Below, piece by piece: positions 36,101 to 46,216 of a stretch of 64,000 nt of DNA. A program made the position numbers and the translations under genes. This DNA comes from Lepiota brunneoincarnata. Lineage: Eukaryota > Basidiomycota > Agaricomycetes > Agaricales > Agaricaceae. The stretch is from the NCBI GenBank assembly GCA_023014365.1, contig JAEBUN010000022.1, forward strand, positions 744,001-808,000, read 5' to 3'. Below the pieces are notes generated by a model. The model searched no databases and was not told where the DNA came from. It saw only the letters and a program-made list of their open reading frames with translations. Position 1 is the stretch's first letter. Every line of letters begins with the position of its first letter.

Positions 36101-36927
36101 GATGGGGTGGACTGGTAAAAATCGTAACCGACAATGGAGCACCCTTCAAGAAAGCTGTCAGATGGCTAGAGGAAAAATACGGAATTAAAGGAGTGGCTAT
36201 ATCCCCTTACAATTCCCAGGCTAATGGGATTATTGAACGTGCACATTGGGATGTTAGACAGATGCTATACAAAGCAACTGGTGGGGATGTCCAAAAATGG
36301 TACTGGCATCTGCACCATGTCATGTGGGCAGACAGAATCACCATCAGAAGGGGTACTGGGTGTTCTCCATACTTCCTTGTCACTGGTGCACATCCCACAT
36401 TGCCTCTAGATATCCAAGAGGCCACATGGTTAGTAAAATATCCAAACAAGTTCTTGAGTACTACTGACTTGATTGGTTTGCGGGCAAGAGCTTTAGCCAA
36501 ACATACTAAGCATGTGGAAGAGATGAGGCAAAAGATCACAGAAGAAAAACAGCAAAGAGCAGCTCAAATAGAAGCAGACCAGGTCAACAAAATCAAAGAT
36601 TATAATTTTGAACCTGGGGATTTGGTCTTAGTGAAAAATACTGCAGTAGAAATGTCTGCTAACAGAAAGATGAAACCTAGATACCTTGGGCCTATGGTAG
36701 TAATCTCCTGTAACCCAGGAGGAACTTATATCCTGGCTGAGTTGGATGGTTCGGTTTGGCAAAACAAAGTAGCCAAGTTTAGGGTAATACCTTATCTGGC
36801 TAGGAAAAGGATAACCCTGCCAACTGAATTGAATGAAGTCTTAGATGTTTCCCAGGATACCATAAATAATCTAAGGAAGGAAGCTGAGGTAGCTCCCACT
36901 ACAGACTCTGATCAAGAGTCTAATTAA
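33160..36927 (+). pseudogene. pol: Gypsy-1 pol: reverse transcriptase, RNase H, integrase (inactivated)
   Basis: Aligned by eye with the intact Gypsy-2 pol, the frame is interrupted by TAG (33,811, a Trp codon in Gypsy-2), TGA (33,964, Arg) and TGA (35,812, Arg), all explained by C:G to T:A changes. RT shows YEPSNASYRSRWFCV, LTTLPMGW and YIDN at 34,267-34,278 where Gypsy-2 has FVDD; the second catalytic Asp has become Asn. RNase H shows AVDSSWRATGYYI (34,780). Integrase has the zinc-binding H-H-C-C set (HDSLGHRG, then CHVC), catalytic LHADT (35,945), VTDNGAPF (36,125) and NSQANGIIERAH (36,210), and a C-terminal RYLGPMVVI segment. Product would copy RNA into DNA and insert it. The lesions make the copy dead. 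Confidence 0.9.
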
Positions 36928-37032
36928 ATCAGAAAAAGAAGGACAAGAAAAGGTCGCTTAGTTGTAAAGCTTACTAAGCCCTAAAGTGAACTTTTTGGGC
37001 TTGCAAAATGAACAAGCATACCTTAAACTGTT

Positions 37033-37245
37033 ATGGTCGATTCTTCCATTGCCATAGTCTTTGTTGCAGCTGCTTTGTTTTTGGGCCTGGCAGGCTTGCT
37101 TTGCCTTCAACATAGGAGTCTAATAAGAGAAGAAGAAGAACAGGAGGATTGGATGGAGATGGAAATAGTGCGCGGAATAAAGTCCCCTCCTGTAACAGAG
37201 ACCTTACAGTTGAGGCAACCTGAGCTGGCACATTTAGAAGGGTAG
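37033..37245 (+). CDS. Gypsy-1 accessory ORF 1, single-pass membrane microprotein
   Basis: A 70-residue frame with an ATG start, 105 bases after pol. Residues 5 to 25 (SIAIVFVAAALFLGLAGLLC) form one hydrophobic helix; an acidic region EEEEQED follows, and the C-terminus is LQLRQPELAHLEG. That tail resembles the end of accessory ORF 3 (QRPDPAQLEA), so the two are probably related. No known family is recognised. Its position, between pol and the 3' LTR on the sense strand, is where env genes lie in retroviruses, but it is much too short to be a fusion protein. A role at membranes is only inferred from the helix. Confidence 0.5.
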   Translation: MVDSSIAIVFVAAALFLGLAGLLCLQHRSLIREEEEQEDWMEMEIVRGIKSPPVTETLQLRQPELAHLEG

Positions 37246-37516
37246 CAGACAGTAAAGAGTTGAGTAAGCAATCGAAACTGAGATAACTGAAGCAATGAGC
37301 TAACTAACAGGGACAAGTAGAGTCCTCTACTGGAAAGACAGTCCGTACAGAAGAAATAGGGAATGCCCTACATGCCTATATCACAGAAAAATGATTGATT
37401 TGTAATAAAAATAAATTAGCAAATTGATCGCTTAAGAAAGTGACGTGGCAAGAAGGGTTACCTAAAAAACACCCTCTCTTTATCCCACCACAAGCGTCTG
37501 CCCCCCCCTAACTCCC

Positions 37517-37663
37517 ATGCAACTTGGGATAGCAGTGTTTCTGATAGTAGGAGGGATACTAGTCCTGGTCTGGGTAGTAGGAGAGGTGGTGAAATGGCGT
37601 ATAAGGCCAACCAGAAGTAGAGAGGCATGGGAGATGGGTGAAGTCTCAGAAGTGGTGTTCTGA
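37517..37663 (+). CDS. Gypsy-1 accessory ORF 2, single-pass membrane microprotein
   Basis: A 48-residue frame starting MQLGIAVFLIVGG at 37,517 and ending SEVVF with TGA at 37,661-37,663. Residues 3 to 22 are strongly hydrophobic and are followed by the basic patch KWRIRPTRSR and an acidic end. It shares layout, not clear sequence, with ORFs 1 and 3. It is short enough to be chance, but a hydrophobic helix with a positive-inside flank directly after an ATG, between two related ORFs, argues for meaning. Confidence 0.4.
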   Translation: MQLGIAVFLIVGGILVLVWVVGEVVKWRIRPTRSREAWEMGEVSEVVF

Positions 37664-38009
37664 CAACCTAGGATACCACCAGCAGCCTACCTTAGGCCAG
37701 ATATGAGGTGGATACCCCAGACAACAAGTTCTCCAGAGATTGGTGAGAATCCACTTGCTTTATTAAGAAGATTGAAAACTAGAAGAAGTTCTAGGGTCAG
37801 TAAGCACCTACAGTAGTATACAAGAAGAGAGAAGGGACTAAAATAGATGGGAAAATGGTGTTAGACAGAGAGAGAACCACAATGAAGAGAAACAGAGTTT
37901 GATGTCTGGATAAAGAAGCATGAAAATCGTTATGTACGAGTAAGGCAAAGCCGACAACAAAGAATGCTTTCTCAACCTTGCCACATCACACCCACGTTTT
38001 CCCACTACA

Positions 38010-38231
38010 ATGTCATCTCCCCTTCCTCCCACTACTGATTATAAAGGAGGGCCATCCACTATAGCAGTATTGGTCTCCTGCACTGTCTTCCTGATATTAG
38101 TAGTCTGTGGGGCTGCTTGGAGGATGGCTGGAAAAATACTGGCAGTCAGAAGACAGAGACCCACTCTGCCCCCACTGGAAAGCATACCACTAAGCGTGCA
38201 AAGGCCAGACCCAGCCCAGCTGGAAGCCTGA
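38010..38231 (+). CDS. Gypsy-1 accessory ORF 3, single-pass membrane microprotein
   Basis: A 73-residue ATG frame. After MSSPLPPTTDYKGGPS, residues 18 to 38 (IAVLVSCTVFLILVVCGAAW) form one hydrophobic helix, followed by basic residues and the tail SVQRPDPAQLEA, similar to the tail of ORF 1. The positive residues after the helix predict that the C-terminus faces the cytosol. Function unknown; no family recognised. Confidence 0.5.
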   Translation: MSSPLPPTTDYKGGPSTIAVLVSCTVFLILVVCGAAWRMAGKILAVRRQRPTLPPLESIPLSVQRPDPAQLEA

Positions 38232-38696
38232 GGAGAGCTTAGAAAACAGTGAGCGAGGATAACCACCTTGGGAATGAAATAGGGCTAAAAACAATACCAG
38301 TTAAAATGGCTCATAAAGAAGGACTTGGATATTGTTATAAAAACACTTACCCATTAGCTATAGCAAGTGTATGGGCAACTAAATAAGATAGAACACCTAA
38401 TGACTGAGATAGGACTGGCATGGATAGGACCTGGACAAAGGAAGAAACTAAGAGGGAAGCTAATTGATATGTTCAATAGGATCCCACGATGGGAGCTGGA
38501 GACTTAAATAAGACAAGGGGACTCTCACACGGTGTCAGAACCCCGAAGAGACAGACATATCGGGCATGAGGGCAAGATAGAAGGACCCCAAGGGCTAAAA
38601 ATCCCATGTTATAAATACTACGTGAACAAGTTAACTAGTATAGTATCTACAGAAGCGATGGGAGAAAACTACCCTGGCATCAGTTAGAAGGATAAT

Positions 38697-39974
38697 CTAT
38701 TTAGAAAGATTACGTAGCATGAGAAAGAGATGTTCCTGCTCCAATGCAAGGGCCTTATGATGACGCCAGGCAGACTCTAAGTGAAGAGCAGCCTCCCCGA
38801 GATCAAAACCAACCTTGAGGAACTGCATCTGAAGGGCCAGGGGTGCACAAGATTGACTGTGGTTACGATAAAACTTGAACGCATTGGCAGCAAGCCCTTG
38901 TAACTCGCTGGCAACATCCACTAAAGACGAAATAGTTAGCTATCAAATTAGTCAATTAGTACGTGAAAGAAGATATGGACTAGGAGCTGGGATCTTGGCA
39001 TCATGACTTTTGCTGAGGACCTGAATAGCGCGAATATATGAGCAACTCTTCAAGTCCATCCCAGGGACTTGTGAGTAGCGAAGATGTACGGTAGAAGAAC
39101 AACTGGCCTCCGGAACAGAAGCCTGCCGGGTGTCGAATAAATAAGCCAAAGAATAGAGGAAGAACGTGCAGACTCACGGAGTTGGCACGCGAAGGGACCT
39201 GGGCAGCAGAACCTTTGGTAGAACCATTGGCCCCGGGGCTTGAAGACGCTGCAACCGCAACAAGTGGGGTAACCTTCAGGGAGGCGTCAGAGGAGGAAGA
39301 ACCCTCCTCATCGATGACCATAGCCTTAGACAATATTAGAGACAAATGATTAATGAAGATCCTAGCGAAAGAACATACCTCAATAATGGCCTTAGCTACG
39401 GGAGCCTCGGAGGGGCCAGCCTCTTCCTTGGAGTCGACCACAACAGGAGGAGAAGATACCTGTTTGACTCTACGGCGCTGTTAGGACCGGTAGTTAGTCA
39501 AATACAGAGCTAGAAAGGGGTGAAGACTTGCCTTTCGAACAGGTGTCGCTTCAGCCGGAACCGGAGAATCAGACTTGACCCAGGAACTGTTAAGGGCCCT
39601 AGAACGATGAACCTTGACGCAGAACTCGTTTAACTGTTTATAACAGGAGGGGAAAGTATATTCCTTGAAGTGCTGATTTTGAAAGACTTCGAAACACTTC
39701 CTAGCATGAAAGACCAGGTCCTGGTGGTCAGGCGTAGCCGTTTCAACCCTATCAGGCAAAGCTTGAATAAAGAGCAACTATAATGAGAGAAAGATGGTGT
39801 TAGCTAAGATATAAGTCAAGAAGATGGAGAACCCACGGCTGGACTAGCGATGGCATTAATAGCCTTCTGAGCCGCGGCCTTGGTAATGGCCTTCGACCCG
39901 AGACGTTCCATGCGATGGTTCGCTATGGTCATAGCATCGTCAAGGCTGGTAGCAAGTTCTGCGAGAGAAGACAT
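38697..39974 (-). CDS. Antisense spliced gene A within Gypsy-1, 337 residues, unknown function
   Basis: ATG at 39,974 starts MSSLAELATSLDDAMTIAN. Six exons join in frame: 39,974-39,837, 39,777-39,532, 39,477-39,379, 39,324-39,178, 39,122-38,963 and 38,920-38,697, with introns of 42 to 59 bases. Donors are GTGGGT, GCAAGT (a GC-AG intron), GTATGT, GTGAGT and GTACTA. The spliced product has no internal stop. It holds an Ala-rich helical N-terminus, a Lys/Arg run (RKRRRVK), a Ser/acidic segment (DEEGSSSSD) and a helical C-terminal region rich in Ala, Leu and His. I recognise no enzyme motif. A TATA-like TATAAAT lies near 40,046-40,052 upstream. It runs opposite to gag-pol, so it needs its own promoter. 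It could be a captured host gene or an element-encoded regulator; neither is proven. Confidence 0.6.
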
Positions 39975-40527
39975 GATGAAATGAGTACCGAATAAATGCG
40001 AAGATTTTACAATAGAAATTAAAAGACGACGCATCTCAGGAACATTTATAGGGACCATAGGACCCACAAGTGATTAATGGAACCCACTGAAACAAAAGGG
40101 AATCCGAAACTCAAACCCCCGCTAAAAACGGAAACTACGAGTAAAAGAAGCAGGAATTGAGTAAAGAAGTTAGCGAAGAAACTTGTTCCATCTAGAAATT
40201 TTTATTACGAGACGTTGGGTGAGGGCACCCAGAGCAGCTAAAGAAAGGGGGAGGAGAAGCCCAGCCTTTGAAACCCCAAGCTTCAACCCTGCAAAAGACT
40301 CGCAGTCACCAAACTCAATTTCTTTTTGTGTGTTTCTTGGATTGTTTTTCTTTTTTTCGGTATTTCTCTCAGATATTACATAAAACAAGACACAAAAGCA
40401 TGGCATTCAGACAAACAATAGTTTACTAGTAAACAGCCCAACAACGACTAGTAAACAAAGACGAAAAGACAGACAGCAAAGTGAGGCGAAGCAAAGACAG
40501 CAGCAAAAGACAACAACAAAAAGACTC

Positions 40528-41184
40528 CTAGACGGGAGTAGAGGGACGATGAGCTGAGGAGGGCAACACTTCAACCCCGTCAGCGAAAAGTGCCGCCGCC
40601 CCCTCACGACTTTCCACCGAATCGACATCTTCTGTAACCGTGACACGAACAGGGGGGACAACGACCTCGGCGATCTCCAGGGGCCTTCTGATAGAAACAG
40701 ATGTGGGTGGGGAAGTAACGACGTCCATGGGAGCGTCAACAGGAGCAGGCAACAGTGGGGACAAAGCACGAGGAGTGGCGACAGCAGGAGGGTCAAGGAC
40801 AGGGGGTCCACCTGAACCCTCACCCGTAAGATGCCCAAGAAATTCGTGAAGGACTTGATGAATGTGCGCGGCGTTGGTGGCAAAGCAACCACGCTCATCT
40901 ACCGAAGGAAGGTTGGACCTGAGGACATCAAAAAAGTTGATGGCATCCTCGGCAGTTGCAGCCATACCTGCGTCCACCCAGACATCAGGATCGTTACCAC
41001 CCCGAATGGTGTGTAAATTAAGAAGATCGTGCCCAAGTTCGTAAACTTGCTGAACATACCGAGCATGAAGATACCGCGCTTGGGTCTGTTGGGCCACATT
41101 CAAAAGATGTAACGCTTGAAGGTTACGGAAACATGAAACAAGATCTAAGCAGAAAAGAAAAGCAATAGTTAGCCAAACAAAAGA

Positions 41185-41218
<34 letters not shown>

Positions 41219-42082
41219 ACGGAATTACTCGCAGTCAGGGCTACTGAGCGCGAAGGGAAATATCCCCTTGGAAAAGTACTGTTGAAGAGGCAGGGGCTTG
41301 CTAAAAGTGCAGTTACTCCTACTACCCTTGGAGCATTGTTTGCAACGGCGACCGAGGCCAAATGAGGTACAGGTTACTGAGCCGACCGAAATACAATTAC
41401 TATAGAATAAGGGCGCGACGGGTTCCTAAGGGATTGATAAGGAACTATTAGTCAAGGAATTAAGGCAGAAATAAAACAGAGAACATACCGCATACCGGTG
41501 CCATGCCCCGTTGAAAATACGCCGCGGTATCTGGAGTAAGAATGGGTTCGTCCCAGGTACGGCCAAACTGGGAAACCAATTGCACCGTAGTACGAGACCC
41601 TAAGAAAACAGACCCATCTAGGCTCAGGGGAGAACTTACAGGAAAAAAGGGACTTACAGCCTTCACCCGGAGTTCGTTGAACCGCTGGAGTCTTCCCTTT
41701 GGCCTTCTGAGAATGTTTAATCGAGGAACGAGTGGTCGAATGAGAAGAACGCTGGGGAGGAGATAAATGAGAGTCTTCAGAAGACTCAAGTTCGTCTTCT
41801 CCCTCTTCTGAGGAATCTTGTTGCTCGCTTTCACCAGAACTACCGGAATCCTTGGATTCGACAACTTTAGAATGACGAAGGCGACTGTGAGCGGACTTCT
41901 TGTGCGCAGTAATGGCGGTTCTAGCGGCTTTGGCCTTTTTACCTGAATAGAACAAGGCAGGAAAGTCAGTAGAGAGCGAACCACAAAAAGAAATCAAAGA
42001 AAACAAAACACTTACCTGACCGTTGCTTGCAATTGCAGGAGGGGGCTTTTGTTAGAGACGAAGTTTGCGAGCGCTTGGGCAT
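40528..42082 (-). CDS. Antisense spliced gene B within Gypsy-1, 403 residues, cysteine motif, unknown function
   Basis: ATG at 42,082 starts MPKRSQTSSLTKAPSCNCKQ. Exons 42,082-42,016, 41,942-41,658, 41,599-41,489, 41,376-41,245 and 41,144-40,528 join without a stop; four introns of about 57 to 112 bases use GTAAGT, GTAAGT, GTATGT and GTAGCC donors. The N-terminus is basic (KKAKAARTAITAHKK) and then acidic and Ser-rich, a pattern of nuclear proteins. Exon 4 encodes a cysteine cluster, C-x8-C-x2-C-x7-C, with the core RCKQCSKG, which may bind zinc. The C-terminal half is helical, then Pro/Val-rich. The last intron contains about 31 A on the plus strand. DNA binding is an inference from charge and cysteines only. 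The last donor is weak, so the exon 4/5 boundary is the least certain. Confidence 0.6.
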
Positions 42083-42646
42083 GATGAAAGAGGGCAGGAA
42101 AGAAAGAAATAGAGGGAGTTAACAAAGTCGGTAAACAAATAAGCGAATGGCAATCGATCGTGCACGGACCCAGCTGTGCGAAATTCGAATCCCACCTACC
42201 TAAGACAGACTCCTGGGAATTGGAAATACCTGGAAAATCAGAGATCGAAGTTTAAAATCATTCAGTAGGGAGGGAATCGCCGAATTCGTGACTTGTGGCC
42301 TTTGCCGAAATATGTGATTATCAAATGAGATTTGATAAGCCAGCCCGACCTACCATACCATTTCCAAGGGCAAGGCGCAAACGAGGATGGACAACCTAGA
42401 GTTCTATATCCTAGGCTAATATTAGACCTAATCGCATAAACGGGCTTGGCATTACAAGGCCGGATCAACGGGAACGGTGCTAGTGCCAGTTCCGAGATGA
42501 GTGGCTGTGAAATCAATAATTCCCTATAAAGGATAATAAATCTAAAAACCGGTCATGGTGACTGATAACCGCTGAGAAGACAGGCGTGATAAAACTCCAA
42601 TGAAAATGACAAAAATGGAGGCTTTTGGAGACTGAGGACAGTCATT
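42083..42646. other. Noncoding end of Gypsy-1 accessory region
   Basis: Between the start of antisense gene B and the polypurine tract I see no open frame of note. It should contain the promoter of gene B on the minus strand; no clear TATA element was found. Confidence 0.4.
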
Positions 42647-42647
42647 T

Positions 42648-42663
42648 AAAAAAAAGGGGGAGA
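42648..42663 (+). other. Gypsy-1 polypurine tract
   Basis: AAAAAAAAGGGGGAGA directly precedes the 3' LTR start at 42,664. Such a purine run resists RNase H and primes plus-strand DNA synthesis. Confidence 0.85.
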
Positions 42664-44530
42664 TGTTGCGCTGCAAAATCATTTCATTTGTGAAATCACT
42701 AGCTAATAAAGTAACTAACTCTCCGTTACTGAATAATATCAGTATATGGCCATGGTCAGACACTGGGTGCGAGAGATTTAGAATACTATCTAAATATGTG
42801 AAGGCGGACATCTCAGAAACAGAACCAGAACACCCAGACAAGTAAAAGTGATGTTAACTAACTTATGGGTGACAAGGCTATGGAAGAATGACTCTGGTAT
42901 GAATGTACCCGAGCATTGTATCTGATACCGTGTTAACTAAGATATTAGTTAAGATACTCATGACTGCACAAAAAGACCCATTTCTTCGCCTCTGCCCTAG
43001 AAAGCGGACGAGTCGCAACACCTATGTCATCCGGATGGTACCTAGTCATAATAACAGGTCTGGGAGTGAATCTTGACAAAAGAATGTAGGGATTAGCTGA
43101 ATGCCCTGACAAGAATGTCCCCTTGAAACAGGTTCTGATGATATTGAAACCTAAGGGATCGAATGGGGGTATCCCCGAGGGTACTCAGGGAAGGATGCCC
43201 CCTCATAGAAACAAAAAGAGATCAGAAATGATGAACTAGAAAATGAAGATTGATAAGAATAGAATAAGCTAATTAATTCTAGTGTTAGTCTACTACCTGA
43301 AGACTATGGAAGTGGACTTTAGAACATTAGGGTTGAAAAGCTCAGGTGTGGAGAGTCCGAGAATAAAATAAAAACCAATAGATAAACGTTAGCGAGGAAA
43401 CTTGCTAACCCGGCTGGCTGTGATATAAATAGCCAGGCACCTAGGGAGCAAGTCCCTGAGAGCAAATTGATGTCGCTGATATCGGAACTCCTAGAATGAT
43501 GCTCCATAATGATGAGGAGACAATAAAATGATGAAGCTGAAGGCTTGTTTCAGGTATACCCATAAGTTAATTGTATATTGTTATAAAAACTTGTCTGTAA
43601 ATTACATGGGAGGCAAGAAACCGCTTGCCTATTTCCCCCCCTGATTGTATGGTTGATTAGGATAAGAATATAAAGCAATTTTACGCGATTTTCTTCGGTC
43701 ATAAGACCACCAGAGACTTAAAGAGTTATACTCTTTAAAACCAGACCCTTTGAAATGATTGAGATATTGACAGACCCTTCTGCTTGACTCGAGAACTGAA
43801 TACAAGTTGCTACGCCTCTTCGGTTCTTAAGTAGAAAAGTTCACTAACTTCCGTTTCTTTGGGTTCCTCTTAGAGGCCTTGCCTCAGAAGTATACCATTG
43901 AATTGTAGAGCTGTTTAATTGAGAAGCAAACATAGTACGCTAGGGCCCATTGAAAACGCTGTCCACTAGGTCTATCTAGTTTAAAGATACTTACTGCAGG
44001 AGCTCGCTAGAAGCCTGTCTTGCTGAGTAGTATAAAAGTTTTATTGTCTTGTTCAGAAGCTGTAGTGCGCTAGGGCCCGTTAGATAACGCCGTCCGCTAG
44101 GCCTACTAGCTTAAAGACACTTACTGCAGGAGCTTGTCAAAAGCCTGTCTCGCTGGGTAGTGTAAATTTACAGTATTGTCAAGAGAAAAGGATGTAGTAC
44201 GCTAGGGCCCGTTAGAACACGTTGTCTGCTAGGTCTACGGAGGTTCACTGATTGTGAAAGCTTGCGTTTTGCCTGACTTATCGAATCGTGAAGATATTAG
44301 TTAACATATTATATAGCAACGACCGTCAAAAGTTCCCATTGTATTCAGATAGAACAACTGTCTGTCTAGTTGGAGACTAAGAGAATAACGTACCAAAACC
44401 CTAAAAACACTAGAATTGAATATATTTCTGGAGATCTGCGACAACCTCTCCCCCATGAACTTATAAAGTCGGAATTAGCGAACCTGTTAACAAACTTCGT
44501 TTTCAATCTTGTAAAGTAATCTGCATTTCA
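42664..44530 (+). repeat. Gypsy-1 3' LTR
   Basis: 1,867 bp, same start (TGTTGCG) and end (TTCA) as the 5' LTR, differing from it by scattered single-base changes, mostly transitions. It carries the same three tandem 130-bp units. A degraded reverse copy of this LTR lies in the Copia element at 49,850-59,332. Confidence 0.92.
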
Positions 44531-44534
44531 TCGC

Positions 44535-44854
44535 GTTCCATGTCGTGCCCCCCCCTTACGCAAGGTATGCTAGAGACTTGTGGTTGGATGTCCGGACTTG
44601 GCCTTCCTAGCCGATGCCTGATGTCTGAGCCCGGTCTCGGCCTTTGGCCACCCCCATCCCCGAGCCTGACCCGCGGACAACCTTATCATCTATAGTTGTT
44701 TGTATATTGTTTGTGCGTGTTATTTCTGGTAGCTACTGTAGTGTTTGGTTACCTGGTCTGTGTGCAGACCGCTATGTATATATGTAGCGTGGGTGGCGAT
44801 TGTAATCGCCACCTGAATATCAAATTGGTTCTGGCGCTCTTACTTCCCCTAACA
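44535..44854. mobile_element. Solo LTR Y, right piece
   Basis: Continues the 20-bp left piece at 28,102 after removal of Gypsy-1, giving a 340-bp LTR ending CCCCTAACA, followed by the target duplication CCCCA (44,855-44,859). No internal coding region is present, so it arose by LTR-LTR recombination. Its parent family is not otherwise present in the window. Confidence 0.85.
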
Positions 44855-44861
44855 CCCCATC

Positions 44862-46216
44862 TGTTATGATCCATGCTCCTTCTGTATCCAAGGATAACTG
44901 GAGACGGCCTTCAATCACTCTGCAAGGTGTCCGAGACGGTTGGCCTTGTAGAGCTTAGTGGATTGTGCTCAATGAGATAACGAGGGAACATGCCAAGTTA
45001 AGGCAGAGAGGGTTAACGACAGCTGTTAACAAGATTAAAGCTTGGGGCTTTAATCTCTACTTGTACAGGCCTTATATACCTATGAGACATTATATACTCG
45101 TTATAGGTAATTGGGCTGTTCTACTGGTCATCCGCAGTCCTGACCATGATGCACATCCTAGCTGATGGCATCCTACTGTTATTTATATTACAATGAGTCA
45201 GTGTCCTCATTCTTACTGCTGTGCAATGTTCCATTGCTTTCCTCTGACTCACAATCTCCTTCTCCCAATTCTATCTCCATGGAGTCTCCTCCATTCTCGC
45301 TCTCCACTCTCTCGGTACTTCCATCTACATCGGAGGTTGGATCGGTTGATCCATGGCTGTCCTCTTCATCCTCGGGGTATTCCTGTCATATCCATGCCAA
45401 CTCAGAGTCTAATCACTTAAACTTCGGCTTCTCAATTCCACGTGTGCTCCACACAACAACCCTCTGCCCTCCGACTCGGCCCCAACTTACTCCGACCGCA
45501 ACCCACTGCCCCGATCACGCAACCACCTCCACACGTGCCGTGGTCACCTGACCCTCGGTGTCTCTAGCTCCAGTCTCCATTTCCCATCCATAGTCAAGAT
45601 ACATTATCGGTCTCCATACCTGTACTGGTTTCCATTCCATTTGTAATCTGTTCGTAATCCGTTGTGACTATATCGGCCTCCGCTTCGCTCCGCACGTAAT
45701 CAGTATGAGTCATAGTTCGTAAGGCCAGTAGTATATATACTGTAGGTACTTGGCTTGTACTCCTCAGTCTGATAATCGATTCGAGCAGCGGACCAGCTCC
45801 CTGTTCTCTATCCTCTCCTCTCTTCTGCCTCGCTCCGCTTCGGCCCCGACTTCCTGAAATATGGACTAGGACAGTAGGAGGGCACAGCACATACGCTGAG
45901 GCCGCAAGTCCAACCCCCCGCCCAACGTACTCCACCTCGGTCCCGAAGACTTTGCCCTGTCCCCCGGTTACCTTATATCAAGGTTACCACCCTGACCCTC
46001 CGCCTCGGTCCCGACCGCACCGGCTCTAACAATTCCAGAATATTCTCCAGAGTTATCTCCATTCCCACTTCTCTTGCCAGGTCCTGTATGGTGTTATAAT
46101 ATTCCCCTTCTTCGTCTTCATACTCCTGTGCTTGTAACTGGTCTGTGGTCTCCTGTACCCATCTTGTAAAGTCAAATAGTTGTTCCTGTTCCTCTTGATC
46201 TGGACTATTCATAACA
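44862..46216. mobile_element. LTR-type insertion X, 1,355 bp
   Basis: Starts TGTTATGA and ends TCATAACA, an 8-bp terminal inverted repeat of the kind found on LTRs, and is flanked by CCATC on both sides (44,857-44,861 and 46,217-46,221). A solo LTR of a large family is the simplest reading. No PBS or second LTR was seen, so a short non-autonomous element cannot be excluded. On the minus strand it holds an 81-codon frame (46,216 to 45,973) rich in Glu, Gln and Asp that runs on in frame from the interrupted DUF6533 exon. This is the oldest of the three insertions at this site. Confidence 0.8.

Larger units (their letters stand above)
28122..44530 (+). mobile_element. Gypsy-1, 16.4 kb LTR retrotransposon with accessory region
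   Basis: Two LTRs (28,122-29,987 and 42,664-44,530) in direct orientation start TGTTGCG and end TTCA and differ at scattered positions. The flanking TCGC (28,118-28,121 and 44,531-44,534) is a 4-bp target-site duplication. Between the LTRs lie a primer-binding site, gag, protease and pol (RT, RNase H, integrase), then 5.7 kb with three sense and two antisense ORFs, and a polypurine tract. The pol order RT-RH-IN and the GPxVV-type C-terminus of integrase mark it as Ty3/Gypsy; there is no chromodomain. Several nonsense codons in gag and pol make this copy non-autonomous. It sits inside solo LTR Y within a DUF6533 gene. At 16.4 kb it is two to three times the usual fungal Gypsy length. Confidence 0.93.

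Noticed and set aside
40640..41016. Plus-strand ORFs overlapping antisense gene B
   Set aside because: They are shadows of the minus-strand coding exons; they lack starts in context and recognisable domains.
45165..45551. 128-codon plus-strand ORF within insertion X
   Set aside because: Ser/Pro/Leu-rich composition of CT-rich DNA, no motif, and it lies inside an LTR-type sequence; probably chance.
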